DNA from: Pseudoscleropodium purum | Lineage: Eukaryota > Streptophyta > Bryopsida > Hypnales > Brachytheciaceae | NCBI GenBank assembly: GCA_963969395.1 | Contig: OZ017795.1 | Coordinates: forward strand, 28,997,063-29,061,062 | Direction: 5' to 3' | DNA length: 64,000 nucleotides | Shown: positions 12,384 through 25,175 of the stretch, piece by piece | How positions within the stretch are numbered: position 1 is the first letter of the stretch | Layout: each line of letters opens with the position of its first letter | Program-made: the position numbers and the translations under genes | Notes under the pieces: model-generated | What the model saw: only the letters and a program-made list of their open reading frames with translations | Database searches by the model: none | Told to the model about the DNA's origin: nothing

Positions 12384-15300
12384 ATGTAGCATAGATCATT
12401 TTGTCTTTTTATAATATTTTTCTAGATGACTTTAGATCCCAAATTTTTAACTTCAAATTTGTTTATATGGATACAAAATAGTACTTTAAAACTCTAAAAT
12501 GGTTAGGGTGGTTTTCAATTGGGACATTTTTAAAATAATAATTTATTAATAAATATGAAAAAAAATCTCCAGTGTATATAATAGTTTATGTACTATAGTT
12601 GTAAATTTGGGATCCTTTGATGGTATAAAATGAAAATTATGGCCAAAAATAATATTGCCTTGCAAGAATTGACAAAAAATAGTATAAGTGTTTTTTCTAA
12701 TTGTCCAAAAGACTAATTTCAAGTCTTCAAACTAGGACAAGTAGGTGGCTGCAAAAAAGAGTGATTGTTTTGGGTAATATTTTGGCAAAGATAAGGATTT
12801 TGATGGCAAATATTATATTTCCTATTTTTGAAAAAGCTCCATATTTTTTTTGTGTTTTACAAAGGAAACATGGAGCTTTTTCGTAAATAATAGTAAATAC
12901 TTTGAGTAATTTTTAGTGGAACAATCTCAATACTCAAGAGGAAAAATCTATGGCTCAAAATACTATAGACTACTCATGTAAGCAAATACTAGAGACTACT
13001 CTTGTAAGTACCCAAACAATAGCAATTATGTGGAATAAAAAGACAATTTTTCAAAGAAAATAGATTTCACAAAGTACAAATTAATTATAAATAGAAAATA
13101 ATGAAGAAACCCCTCTAAATATTGAACATTTTTTGTACACACTAAAAATAAGACAAACTCTTTGTGCAATCATAGCATTTAGAATACACTTGTTTGTATT
13201 GACAAAATTTTGTTTTTTAAACTATCGAAAAAAGGTTTAACATTGAATAATTTTTAAATTTAAAGGCCCTAGATATAAAATTATCTATAAAAGCAAAAAG
13301 AAGATTGAAATTTCAAGTTGCCATAAAAAATTATCTTGAAGATATAGAATTTTGAAACCTCTCATTTAATAATACTTTGACTAAATAATGACAAGACTTT
13401 GAGGATAAAAAGATTCATTTTCAATTCAATATTTGAAATCTTCTTACCAAGTCCACCTAAAGATTTTCACTCAAAACTACATCCAAAAGTTAAAATCATC
13501 AAAATAACTTTCAATAATGAAAAATAATCAATCAAATGAAAAGATTATAGAAAAAATTATTAATCTAAAAATAGAAATAAAAATCTAATGAATTTAGTTT
13601 AGCATATTTGTCTATTGAAAATTTTTGTATCTAAAGAATCCATTCACAATCTTCTTCTTCTAGAATTTTAGGATTTTTGAGCACATCAAGGCAATGTGAC
13701 AATACTTTGGTCTTTTTTTAATGCTTCATTTCAAATATTAAAAGATGAATTTGTTCAATAAATTTGAATTTTTCAATAAATGATGATTTCATATTTATAT
13801 AAATATGACTTTCGCAAATTTGTCAGTTACAATTTAATGGGTGATGTCTTGAAAGTTCGGAAAAAAATTTAAAAAAAACTAATAGTGCATTATAACATAA
13901 AAACTAGTGCATGTAATGTACTATATTAATGCTTGACACATATATAGAAGATTGATAAAGATTTATATTCTTTTTCATCAAAAAAATTAAAATTGTTATA
14001 TTTTCTATAAGAAAATGAAGGTTTTGCGACTACAAAGAACAATCAATTGCTTTTTAGCTGCATGAGACATTTGTAATTATTGCTAATTTGGAACTTATAA
14101 TCACTGAGGACAAGTTGATTTTGGAATTATAGTTGCAAAAGACAATGGGGTGGTTTCTTATGTGATGGCCTAGTTGGAACTTCATTGACATATTCTTCTA
14201 AGGTGGTTGTTTATATGACATTTATTGCCACATAGATTTTGTAGATTTTATAGATTTGTAGATTTTGAAAATTCAAATCTAGCTTCTATTTAGATTTCAA
14301 AAGTTCAAATATTGGTATTTAATAGATCTCACTTGTTTAGGAAACAATACAATTTCATAGGTCTTATTAGTTTTTAAATATTCTTAGATTTGTATAAAAA
14401 TCTACAAAGTGTAAAAATCTAAAAATTCTAAAAAATAAAATTCATTATATAAGAGCACTACAACTTACAAGTCTTATATGTCCAACCAAATGGTACTCTT
14501 GAGAACTAATCGGTATGGTACAATTGATAAAAGACAATTGGAAAAACCATAGTCATTAAGTTTATAGTTGCAACCGTTTCTTAGACAAAATGTAGTTGTT
14601 TTCTAAATGAATTTAGTTTTTCTGTAACTAAAGATTGACATAGTGGATTTAATATGGCATAAACTTGTCTACATCAGCAACTATGATGAATATTGGATAG
14701 TGAATAGCTCACATTCATTTTGAATTTAAACTCTATTATATTCTAGTAACCCTACCTTTCATTCTACGACTCTTTTGTGACTACAATAATATGTGTATAA
14801 GATTTGATGCTAATAATAAGGGTTACAATTGCAAGACAACCATTAAAGACACTTAGTTGTTCTTTTACTAATTGTGGCAAACACATTTTTCTTTTATTGG
14901 TTGAAACTTTATGTTATACAACAAAATCAAGTAAATGAACTCTCCCTATTTTCTCCACCTTCTAAGTATTAGTCAAATATTTTTTAAATGATTGTTTTGA
15001 AAATACAAAATATTTTGTGCTTCAAATAAGTCACTTCCATTAGAATATTTGCAATTATAAATTATTTCAACAATATTTAACATTAATTTTATTGTTTGAT
15101 TGATAGTTCATATACTGGTAGTGGATTAATTTAATGTAAATTCACTATAATCTACATGTCTAGCCATTCTAAATCACTTATCCATATGCATGTATTTGAT
15201 AGACTCAAAGCAAATATCCAACATCTTTGTTTAGTTATGTGGTAATTATATATTATTTTACACTTACTATTTTATTAGTATAAATTAAGAAGCATTATTT

Positions 15301-16874
15301 AAAGCAAAGATAAAAAAAATACTTGTGAATTATTCTCTAAAGTAGATGAAAGGTAGAATCATTCTATACGTTCCTCCTAAATGTTTAATTTTCTTCCAAA
15401 AATAAAGTTCTAAATGCATACTAAAAATCAAAATATTTTATTTGGTTCTTTTTCCATACCAAAAAAATTGATCTGCCTCTAATATTTTGGCATCTTCTTT
15501 TACATATTTTATAGTTTTTAAAGTCAGGAAATTATGTTAAGAGATGTTTTGGGAATATATTTACCTCATTGATTCCTTGCAAATATTGCATAATTGACAA
15601 CCAAGATGCAAAATGAAACTAAGTGTTAAACAACATTCTAAGAATTTACAAAATAATTATAAAAAAACATTACAAACAATTTGATAACTCCAAGCTCTTG
15701 CATATTTAACCAATTTCATTCCAAATTAGTTTACAATGACTTGCACCTTAAAACTAAGTGTACAAGAATACCATCAAATAAATCCACAAAGTAAACATAA
15801 CTACAATTGAAATGATGCGTATGTCTAAAATTTGTAGGTACTAATGGCAAATTCAAATATTAAAATAAACATATATTGCGTATTAGTACAATTGAATGAT
15901 GCCATTGAAAGAACCCCGTTGGATTATTGAGGTTCTAAACCTCCCAATAGTAAATCCATTAGACTTTGAGATGCATCCCTATTTTGTACATCTGCTACCT
16001 CAATCTACAATTCCATCATTAAATGTTTGCATTATAAAAAAAGTATATGTTAGTAGATATATGTGTATTGAAGTCATTATACATTAATTAATTAATTTCC
16101 TTATTTAAAATCATTATAATTTGGGAATGAATCAATTGGCATGTAGTGTTCTTTTAATTAAAAGTGAGCATCTCTCTAAATTTCCTCTTTTTTGCTACTC
16201 TTTTGCTTGGTCAATATTATCAGATTGGTCAAATTTTCATATATATTTTTTACAATAAGTGAAAGGAGGTTCCAAAGCACTAAGGAATGTGACATTTGGA
16301 TATTGTATGCAAAAATTATGAAGGGTCACAATTTTCTTTGGTACTAGAGGTTCTAAACTCATTTCTTCCATGTATGTACATATTGATTTTGGAGAAGTAA
16401 GGTATACAACCTATCCAACAATGTAAAGTATTTTAGCATATATACAATTGAGTGATACTAGGTAGTAGGGATAATTTTCTCCAACCAGAGAATAGAAATA
16501 ATGAAGATTGGACTATGTTTTTTTTTTTCTAATTTTCCATCAAGTTTGAAATTAGTGAAAATGAAGAAAGTGTAGATTATAATCAAATTGTTCTTGATCT
16601 ATAGGCAAAACCTATTTCTAAGGAGCACAAAACTAAAAACTAATCTTAGCAACTTCATTAGGTGGACATTTATGTATTATTTCGTCATACAATAATGAAG
16701 ACTGTGGTGACCATCATATTCCCCTCATTCATGAAAATAGGTCACCCCATCTTGTGCAAATGGGACCCACATTGGAAATAGGTCATATGCCTTCACACAA
16801 AGCGATGTTGGTGGTTTTAATTAGGTAGACTGCAATTTTGAGTGTACCCACATGACTTTAAAATTCTAAAGTCA
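12384..16874. other. AT-rich intergenic DNA, no gene seen
   Basis: About 4.5 kb of very AT-rich sequence with stop codons dense in all frames. The longest open frame (15896-16087, 63 codons) has no domain or splice context that I recognise. Diverged transposon remnants are probable, but I could not delimit one. Confidence 0.5.
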
Positions 16875-17017
16875 GTTGTTTTATGACAGATTTTTTTAGA
16901 CATCTACATGTTTTCATGTTAACATCAACATCAAATGTAACATTTTGTTGTTATATTTGACATTGTAATCAACAAAAAAACAAGCAGATGTCTAGAAAAA
17001 TTTGTCATAAAAAACAC
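16875..17017. repeat. 143-nt foldback hairpin just 3' of RSP3
   Basis: Two arms of about 68 bp, GTTGTTTTATGACAG at the left and GTCATAAAAAACAC at the right, are roughly 80 percent complementary along their whole length and meet at a loop of only a few bases. Many of the differences would be G-U pairs in RNA. It begins 26 bp downstream of the RSP3 stop codon and so probably lies in its 3' UTR. It could be a foldback MITE or a small-RNA precursor. No target-site duplication is evident. Confidence 0.6.
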
Positions 17018-17042
17018 AGGGTTCTTATGGTGCAAATACAAA

Positions 17043-20000
17043 TTACATATGAATTGATGAGTTCCAAACCTGGTCAATAAGATTAGTCGTGACATCCAAT
17101 GATGTACGATCGACTAAATCCACTTCGCCCGTAATTCCGGCCATCACTCGTTGGGATGCTTGTTCGGTGGCATCCAACTCGACCATGACATTGTCCTCAA
17201 AAGAAATCCACGAGTCAAGGACATTCATCAAGCGACTCATGATGAGATCAATGCCATCCACAGCTCTTTCAGAGGTGTCTAAGGCGGGAGTGACCTCATC
17301 GGCCTACACATCAATTTTTATTTATTTCAAGTGAGTCATAATTTTATTTTGGGTTCAAAACCCGAGTCAAATTCTTTTTTGGCATTCAGAAATCTATAGA
17401 TCTGTGAACTAAAACTCAATAATTTTTATTACATTTTAATGAAATTAACAGTTTCATATTCCACATTAGTTTAGTTAATTATGGTGATTTTAAGTATAGG
17501 GCAATGCCCGATGATGAGAGGGGTTGCTTAGCATAAATTAGTGCAAAAAATTAATAGACTAGAATGAACAACCAGGATGGAAATGGAATGTTGGATGAAA
17601 ATTTTGTAATGTTTGATGATGGGGTGAAACTATATAATTGGGCATTACAATCTGATTGGAGTACAAAACTCACCTAAGAAATGAACAAGCAATTTCCTAT
17701 GAGTGGTTACATGCAAGTCACTCTCATCCTCTAAGAAGGGACATAAAGTAAACATGCCTATTATCAAGGAGAGTTGCTACCTCTAGTTACTTTGGAGAGG
17801 CTATTTGTCAAGTTATTATAAGTGTTTTTAAGAAATTGAGAAGTTTGAGAGAAACCATTTTGCAAGTAGAAATAATACAAAAAATGAATTTTATGTGATT
17901 TTCCAAATTTTGTTGGGATTAAATTGGTATAAAGCGTGGGTAAACCCAATACTAAACCACACACTAACGTGTCCCATCCCAAAGTACATTGTCATGGTAC
18001 AAAAAGGTTGTTGAGATTGATGTAATGGGTGCCAAGTGACCAACACAAATGGAAAGGGTCAATAGATGCCCGAATTGGATGACTAACACAAATGGAAGGG
18101 TAGAGTAGATGTCTTGAATTGAATGACTGATGACATTGGATTGCTCTTCTTTGTACATCTCTTATAAATTAATCAACCACCCCTACAAATCAAAATGAAA
18201 AAACTAAAACACTTTGATTAACCCAACTACCCTCCAAAATCCAAACCAAAACCAAAAGAACTTTGATACACATACTATGTATGGAATACATATGGATATC
18301 ATGGATGGATCATGAATATTATACTATGAAATATTGATATGGTGCAATATTTGAGTATGGGATATAGGATATGATTTTCAATCCTATATTGATTATAATT
18401 TAGCATGTTGAGAAAAATATAGATATGGAGGATAATGAAAAAAATATGAATATGGGAATTATTAATTCACTCACTTATTAAATGAGTTTATTAAGTGAGT
18501 AGGTAGCGATCTCTCACTATTACTATCCCCTCAAAAAGGACTCCTTACAAGGATCGATATACGAACATTTTTTCTATTTTTCCTAGTATCATTACCATGC
18601 TATAAAAAGAATGTGAAATTCAAATGATTGGTCTAATAATCATACATACCATTATGGCCACTGTATAACGAGAATTGACAATAACACCAAGTTCACTTTG
18701 CATTTGCTTGAGCAATGTTGGTATAAAATGAATCTCCAACTGCATTTTGGAAACAAAAAATCCAACTTATAAATATTTATTATACACAATTACAAGAAAA
18801 ATGCACATTCAAGTAAATACTTTCCAAATTATTATAGAGTTTGTCTTTTGGGCACATGCCATATTATATAATAACTTTCAATGAGAAAATTTGAAGTAAC
18901 AACCTACAACATTCCAAATTTATAAAAAAAAAAATTTAACATATATATGTAGATTGTATAAAGAAAACTTATGAAAATATAACAATTGATAAAAAACAAA
19001 CAAACTATTTAGTCCTTGTAGAAACAAAAATAAATATATCACTCAGTCATGTACAAATTATTTTAAAATATTAGTATTATTACCTCTCGTTCAACGGGGT
19101 CATAAAAGTATCCTTCTTTTGTCAGTTTGTCGTAGACTCCATCCGTGATTGTTTTGAGGACTCTCATTGCAATGCCCATTGCTTCAGTCTGTCAATTTCA
19201 AACAATGCAAATTAGTTTGTAAAAACAACAACAATGTGTGTTATTGTTTTTCCTTATTTGACTGTACTCTTAAAAATGATGTTTAGTAATTCATCCAAAA
19301 TTTGTAAATGTAACAAATTATTGGGCATCGTTCAAAGTTAGTAATATTCTATCAAATAAATTCTATGCGCATTATAGTTAATTGTAAAGTGAACCCCAAT
19401 TTATAGAAAGGGTGTCAGAGGAAGATACAACTAAGAATAGTACAACAAAAACACAACATCAAATTCCATTAGACCAAGTTTGGGTGCTTCAATGAGGGGT
19501 TTCATCATGTTTTTTTTTCTCAAACTCCGACTTTTGGTCCCTAATTGCATGGACTTTACAATTAACTCTATAATTATTTAAAATAATTTTTACATGTCTT
19601 TTTCCTATTGCCAATGTATTGAAAAAGGTTTTAGAAAAAGATTCTTAGAAAGCCCTATAATAATAGATTGCAAAGTAAAAAACCTTGAACTAAAGTTGTA
19701 GTTTACAACCCATTAATTCAATTTAAGTATTAATATATGTTCAATTACAATAACGGCTATTGACTCTTTGTAGATGAATTTCAAATAACAATCCTCTTAG
19801 GCTTCTAAATCATGTTCAAAATATTCCTTTCAAAGTTGTTTAGAAATTGTATCTATGACTTAAAAATTTTAAAACTTCATGTTTTTTTAATTTTTTTTCA
19901 ATTATACTATTTGATGGAGAATTTTACATAATTGACTTATAGAATATTTGATTTTGGCATCATTTGAAGATTTTTTTTTTCCTTTTCAATCTAATGATTT

Positions 20001-21682
20001 TAGAATTAATTATTATTCCACAAAATTTTTACCCGGAGACACAATAATTCTTCTTCTTTCAAACGCGTTTGTTCTTGTTTGAGCCGCCTGTCTTTTTCTT
20101 CCATCATCCGTCTCTCTGCAGCTTCCATTCGTTGGGTGGCTGTGAGCTCGGCCACTCGCATTTGCTCAAACATATCCTGATTTTACCACAAAATTTTGGG
20201 TTAGATAATAATCTGGCCTCATTCATTTTTCTACAACAACGTTATCAATCTCATTATGCATATTATATGGAAATATGATCATTTTAATATTGGAAACTGT
20301 GGGAGTACCATGGATTTATTTTGAGAGAAAGGGAGTGCAATTATATTAATTAAACCTGATGGCAACGCAAACGCTCTAATTGTTTCTCCTCTTGTACTTC
20401 CATGAACCCTTGTTCAAGAGCACGTCCTGCCAAGACCTCACACATGGGCTCAACCTCCATATCAAAGTCAAATAAATCTCCCGGAAAGATCTGGCACAAT
20501 CAATGTAGGCACTAAGTATTCGATGGATGACAATGAAGAATCCTTCTATGTAAGACAAAAGTGCAGATGTTCACCTTTGGAATTTTGTCTGAAAAGGGGA
20601 AGTTTTGCACAATAGTTTGACCTCTAATGAGGTCTCTTGGTGTTTGTTTTTTCACAAACCAAGGATATCCCAAAGGAAGATTTGCATAGTAACTAGTCCG
20701 ATATTTTGGGGTTAATCTCTAATACAATATTTTGATTAATATTGTGATAATAATAATAATGAAATTAGCTTTATGAAAATATTATAAATTACAACAAAAT
20801 TTAATTATTTGAAAACTAACCTGAGTGAAGGCATCAGGTCCTGATTTCCATGGAATGAAAAATGGTGTCGCCGGTCTATCAAGGAATTCATCAGTTTGTG
20901 TATCAAAGTCATTATAGGTTAATTTTCCACTTTGGTCTTCCAGATACAAATCTGTCTGTCATTAAAACGTCTACTTATAACTTTTATAGCATCAATATTT
21001 TATTGATAGTATTGATAATTGATTTTTTTTTTTTTTAAGACAATTTATTGTTGTTATTATAATTGTTCAAAGTTTCAAGATGATGACAAATTTGAAACCA
21101 ACACAGACCTGAATATCCATATGTTGTCTACCCATAATTGGCTCCGGCGTATTATTATAGCGTATTTTTTTAATCTTTTGCCATGGTTTAGGACTATCTT
21201 CTTCAACCTACTCCCAAACATTTTTCCACAACAAAAAATTCACCGTCAACTTAAATATTACATAATTATATAGACGTTGATGATTGAGAGCTAATTGAAG
21301 ACAAGGCTAAACAATAATAAAAATTTACACCTTTTTTAATATTTACATGCAAAATACAATTTCCAATCACATTTAATTAATGCTACAAACATGTTTATTC
21401 TAATACTTTTCATGTCCATCTATGAAATGTGTTCAAAAAAAATATAAAACTCACCTTGACTCTATGAAACATGTTGCCTCGATAGACACGAGGATCATAT
21501 GCCAAGTTTTGCATTGGAGGTCGAAGTCTAGTTTGCTTGGGAGCTTTCCAACAAGGCTCTGGCTCCACATTCTCAACCATATCAAGTGGGCTTTCATATT
21601 TGGGCCTCAATTTATTGCCTTTATTGAACCGAGGATCAATTTCTTGCCGCTTCATTGCAAATGGCTTGTGAGGACCCATCAT
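17043..21682 (-). CDS. RSP3: Radial spoke protein 3 (RSP3/RSPH3), 8 coding exons
   Basis: The scaffold of the axonemal radial spoke: it dimerises, anchors the spoke to the outer doublet and carries the A-kinase-anchoring helix. Coding exons are 21682-21455, 21207-21109, 20955-20821, 20490-20356, 20176-20033, 19188-19084, 18739-18650 and 17303-17043. Every coding intron is phase 0 and the total is 398 aa, shorter than the 516 aa of Chlamydomonas RSP3. Residues 60-76 contain NLAYDPRVYRGN. Residues about 97-155 carry the family signature PEPIMGRQHMDIQTDLYLE, then DTQTDEFLDRPATPFFIP. Residues 155-199 (GDLFDFDMEVEP, then EVLAGRALEQGFMEVQEE) match the anchoring-helix region. Residues 200-247 are a charged coiled coil with AELTATQRMEAAERRMMEEK. 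GYFYDPVERE lies at about 273-282. The C-terminal 86 residues are weakly conserved. An upstream 5' UTR exon splices to 21704. Motile-cilium function is known for the family; its role in sperm here is inferred. Confidence 0.94.
20495..20711 (+). mobile_element. Family-1 TTAA element remnant inside RSP3 intron 4
   Basis: The right end abuts TTAA at 20712-20715, and the body shows the family-1 block (GGATGACAATGAAGAATCC, GACAAAAGTGCAGATG, GAAAAGGGGAAGTTTTGCAC, TTTGACCTCTAATGAGG). The left end is degraded and stops beside the exon 5 acceptor at 20490/20491. The element therefore fills most of the 330-bp intron 4. It is non-coding and recognised only by comparison with the other copies. Confidence 0.55.
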
Positions 21683-22210
21683 TTGGGTCGATTGTCTCTA
21701 TTACCTACAAAATGGACAAATAAAGCTTACATTGAATTTTTACATTGGCATCAATTTAAAACCCTCTATCCACTTATAAGCTTAATTGGTTTTTTTTTTT
21801 GATAAGTTAGTGCATTAAGAACTAAAAACATTAGCTACTCTTGTCACTTTTGAAAAAGAACAAACTTAAGAGTAATTTAATGGTCATTTGATCCTATTCA
21901 AGTTTGATGCATTTTATTATAAATGTATCCGAAATTTACAAGTTGAGTTGTTTGTGAATGAGGGATCAATTTTAGTTGAAAATACACACAATTTGCATTC
22001 AGATTCAATAAATTTAGAACGTTTTCAATTAATTTTCACAAATTTTCTTAGTCCATGATTACATTATAAGATATTTCATAGCAAAACAGTGTTTCAAACC
22101 TTTACATTACCCAAATTTACATGATCACTTTAATTCAATTAATCGAAGCAACTTAACTTACCTTTGGAGGAGAATTTGCAATCGCAGAAAGGAGCCTCCC
22201 AGCAAAAGAG
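21683..22210 (-). promoter_or_regulatory. RSP3 5' UTR exon and first intron
   Basis: On the minus strand a non-coding leader ends in AAG at 22162, followed by a consensus GTAAGT donor. The matching acceptor TTTTGTAG precedes 21704, 22 bases before the start codon. RSP3 thus appears to have a spliced 5' UTR with an intron of about 457 bp. The upstream limit of the leader is not defined. Confidence 0.6.
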
Positions 22211-22397
22211 ATACAGAAATAGGGTATTGAGAGATTGCAGGGGTGAATGTGGAATTGGATGAATATAGAATTGGATGAATAAACTCACTTTAGTACGCTA
22301 ATTTGTCCTACTAGTGAGGGTTCAAAATTAGTATCACCTATAAAATTTTGACAAAATGGGTTAATACAATAATATTTGAGCCTACAATTATTTAGAG

Positions 22398-22430
22398 TTT
22401 AGGGTTTAAACCTAAACCCTAAACCCTAAA
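22398..22430. repeat. Interstitial plant telomere repeat, inverted junction
   Basis: One TTTAGGG unit on the plus strand runs through TTTAAA directly into CCTAAACCCTAAACCCTAAA, so telomere units in opposite orientations meet head to head. It lies about 200 bp upstream of the RSP3 leader. Similar telo-box motifs occur in plant promoters, but this could also be a repair scar. Confidence 0.8.
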
Positions 22431-22432
22431 GG

Positions 22433-24560
22433 TTTGGAAGGTTTGGAAAGCCTAATTTTGGATGCAACATGGTGTTTTGAGTATTTGGCAAAGAAGATGT
22501 CTAAATTGAGGTATACAAGTGTGACACAAGATAAAATTCGTAATGAAGTGGAACTTATGACACATCAAGCCTCCCAATTTGGATCTTTATTGCATCTCTT
22601 TTCTCAAAAGTTGCAAAAGTGGTTACATATTTAAATATATATTGTTCTATATTTGAGTATGATAAGATTTGTATGTTAAAATGAAAACCATGTGCAAGAC
22701 ACTAACTATTGATTTATCTACTTGATGATGTATGTCTTGCCATATTTTAGTATATAATTCATAATTTAGGATTCAAATGTGATACCATATATAATGTTCT
22801 CCACATATCTTCAAGTTAATTTTTTTTCCAAATAGTGTGATTTTGAAAAATTATTGTAGTATTTAATACACACTCATAGAACAAATCAAAATAATTTTTA
22901 GGACTCTCCCTTGAAGATCTTTAAATGATTTTATTTGGGCACTACAATTGGGGCAACCTATAAAGGAAAGTAACACTCAACTTATTGCTAACATCTTTTG
23001 TCACCATTGTTTGATAGTGCAACATGAAATATTTACTTTTTACAAAATATGAATTATCTATTTCACAAAATTTAGGCATTAAGCACTTGACATTGAATTC
23101 TCTGGAGTTTATAATCTTTGAACTATTCTTCAAATTTTTGTTAGAAAGAAAAGATGTGCATAAGGATTGTATATATAATACTCTTGTGAAGTAAATAAAT
23201 CGAAGCATTGTTATTGGTGTTTTCACATGCCTTCTTTTGGATACTAAAATATTAGTATTTTTCTTGTGAAGATTCAAATTTGAGTATTTTACTGAAGATT
23301 GAAGAAAATGTCCCTTCCTCAAAAAATAACAATATTATACAAAATATTGGTTTATTTTTAAAAAATGAAATTAGTTCACCTACAGCATTAGTGTCACTAA
23401 ACAAATATTCATTTGTGAAAGTACATTATAGTAGAATTTCATCTTCTTCTATTATAATATTATAATTCAATAAATTAGTGTTAAGCATATTCCTATGATA
23501 TATCAAAGTGTCATACTTCTAATTCAATTTCATCAATTGTTTGTCAAAGTATATTAATTTTGAAATTCAAATTGGATGAAATGTTATTTTTTATTTAATT
23601 CTTTTTGAAAAATTAATTCATTTAGTGCTTACATATTGTGAATTCCTTCAACTAACTTGGATGAATGTGTAAATATATGGCTAAAAATTGGGTGAATATA
23701 AATGATAGTCGTGAATTAAAGTGAATTAAAGTTGGTTGATAATCACACTATTGGAAATAGTACCAAAGTATTGTATAGTAGATAATGCTTCTATTGATTT
23801 TATATAATATATTGTGAACCTCTATATTAATGTGTTGCACTCATTTTGATTAATTTCCAAATTAGTATAAATTTGTGTTATCTTTCCTTTTGGAATATTG
23901 GTTTATAAAATAATCAAGAAAATAATCAAAATCTTGACATATTTTAGCTTTTGTATAATTATTTACAAAATTAACTTGTTATTCTAAAGGATTTCAAAAT
24001 TTATCTTCAATAACAACAACAAAATCCATCATTTAGCTATTTTTGGTTAGAGATTATTTTCCATTTCTATATGGATATTTTTTTCTCCTTCAAATTTGAT
24101 GATTTTGTATACATTTAATGATTTTCATTCATCTTTGAGTAACAAAAATTTGTTTTGGTGGATCCAAAAATAAGTTTTGGAAATGAATCCCCCTAAAATT
24201 TTGGCAAAATTTTGATAGTTAATAGAATCACCCATATAAGCAAAGAAGGTATTTGGCCATTTGTCTTATTAGTGAGGTAAAAGATTAGCACGACCTAGAA
24301 AATTAGTGATACCATAGAATTTTAAATTTTATTTTTTAGTAAAAATCAATTCAAGAGAATAAATATTTCAATGCACATGAATTTCATGAATTTGAAAATA
24401 GTATGACTTTGGTAAATTAATAACAAAGGCACTAATAAGACAGATTATTGGACTAAGTTTGGTTTATTGGTTGCTCTAATAATTAGTTTGTTCATTCTAA
24501 CAAATAGGTGTAAGTATGCAATAAAAAAAATCAAACTCCAAAATTTACAAAGCAAAGACA
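22433..24560. other. AT-rich intergenic DNA
   Basis: No recognisable gene. Short open frames at 22434-22634 (plus) and 22942-23322 (minus) have AT-driven composition and no family motif or plausible splice partners. I see no intact transposon. Confidence 0.45.
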
Positions 24561-24721
24561 TAAGGTAACTCTGCCTATGACAGTCCAAATGGGAGCCAGC
24601 CCATCAGAGGCAAAATTGTACTAATGGTGTACATTCTAATTCTTGAAATGTGCATCACTAGAAATTTTATGCCTGTGATGGGCTGGCTCCCATTCGGACT
24701 GTCATAGGCAGAGTTACCTTA
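24561..24721. ncRNA. 161-nt near-perfect hairpin (miRNA-precursor-like or foldback MITE)
   Basis: The outer arms 24561-24617 and 24663-24721 are complementary over about 56 bp with one A/C mismatch, one G/G-type mismatch and one bulge. They begin TAAGGTAACTCTGCCTATG and end in the complementary CATAGGCAGAGTTACCTTA. The inner part (CTAATGGTGTACATT with AATGTGCATCACTAG) continues the stem mainly by G-U pairs, leaving a loop of about 11 nt. The size and structure resemble a plant MIR precursor. I could not match the arms to a known miRNA family. It lies about 450 bp upstream of the U1-70K start. A TA-flanked foldback transposon is the main alternative. Confidence 0.55.
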
Positions 24722-25175
24722 ATAGAAACTCAAAAATACCTTATTTGCATCATTTGATCAATTTCTTAGTTTAGCGTGAAGTGTCAAGAAAATAGTATGG
24801 GGCAACCTAATAAGAGTATATTTGGTGTAGTGAGCGAGTTGACTTGTAAACGATTCAATTTTTTATTTTTTTACGGGGAATGCAAATTTTAGGGTTGAAC
24901 GCTCACGAGGGCTCTCCTTTGGCGTTCCTTTGCCATTCTCTTCCTCCTTTTTTCCTGTTTTCCCAGCCCCGGTTGCAGAGCTCCAAAGCACCAGGCTATG
25001 GAAACACCACGACCTCCACCGCAGCGCTACCGTACCGTCATCAACAACCTGAGCTTCTTCCTTCTTTCTAACTGGACTTGACTTAGTGCCGTTCCTCTCA
25101 TCTCCTTTTTTTTTTTTTCTCACTCTCCGCTTCCCCTTTTCTTGCACCTTCCTTTCCGTCCCTTTCTCCGTCGCA
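24722..25175 (+). promoter_or_regulatory. U1-70K promoter and 5' UTR
   Basis: A shift from AT-rich to pyrimidine-rich and GC-richer sequence at about 24900 marks the likely leader. It has long CT tracts (25100-25170) directly before the start ATG at 25176. No TATA box is convincing. The transcription start is not fixed. Confidence 0.4.

Noticed and set aside
15896..16087. 63-codon plus-strand frame in the AT-rich desert
   Set aside because: Length is within chance expectation, with no motif, no homologous feel to any family and no neighbouring exon.
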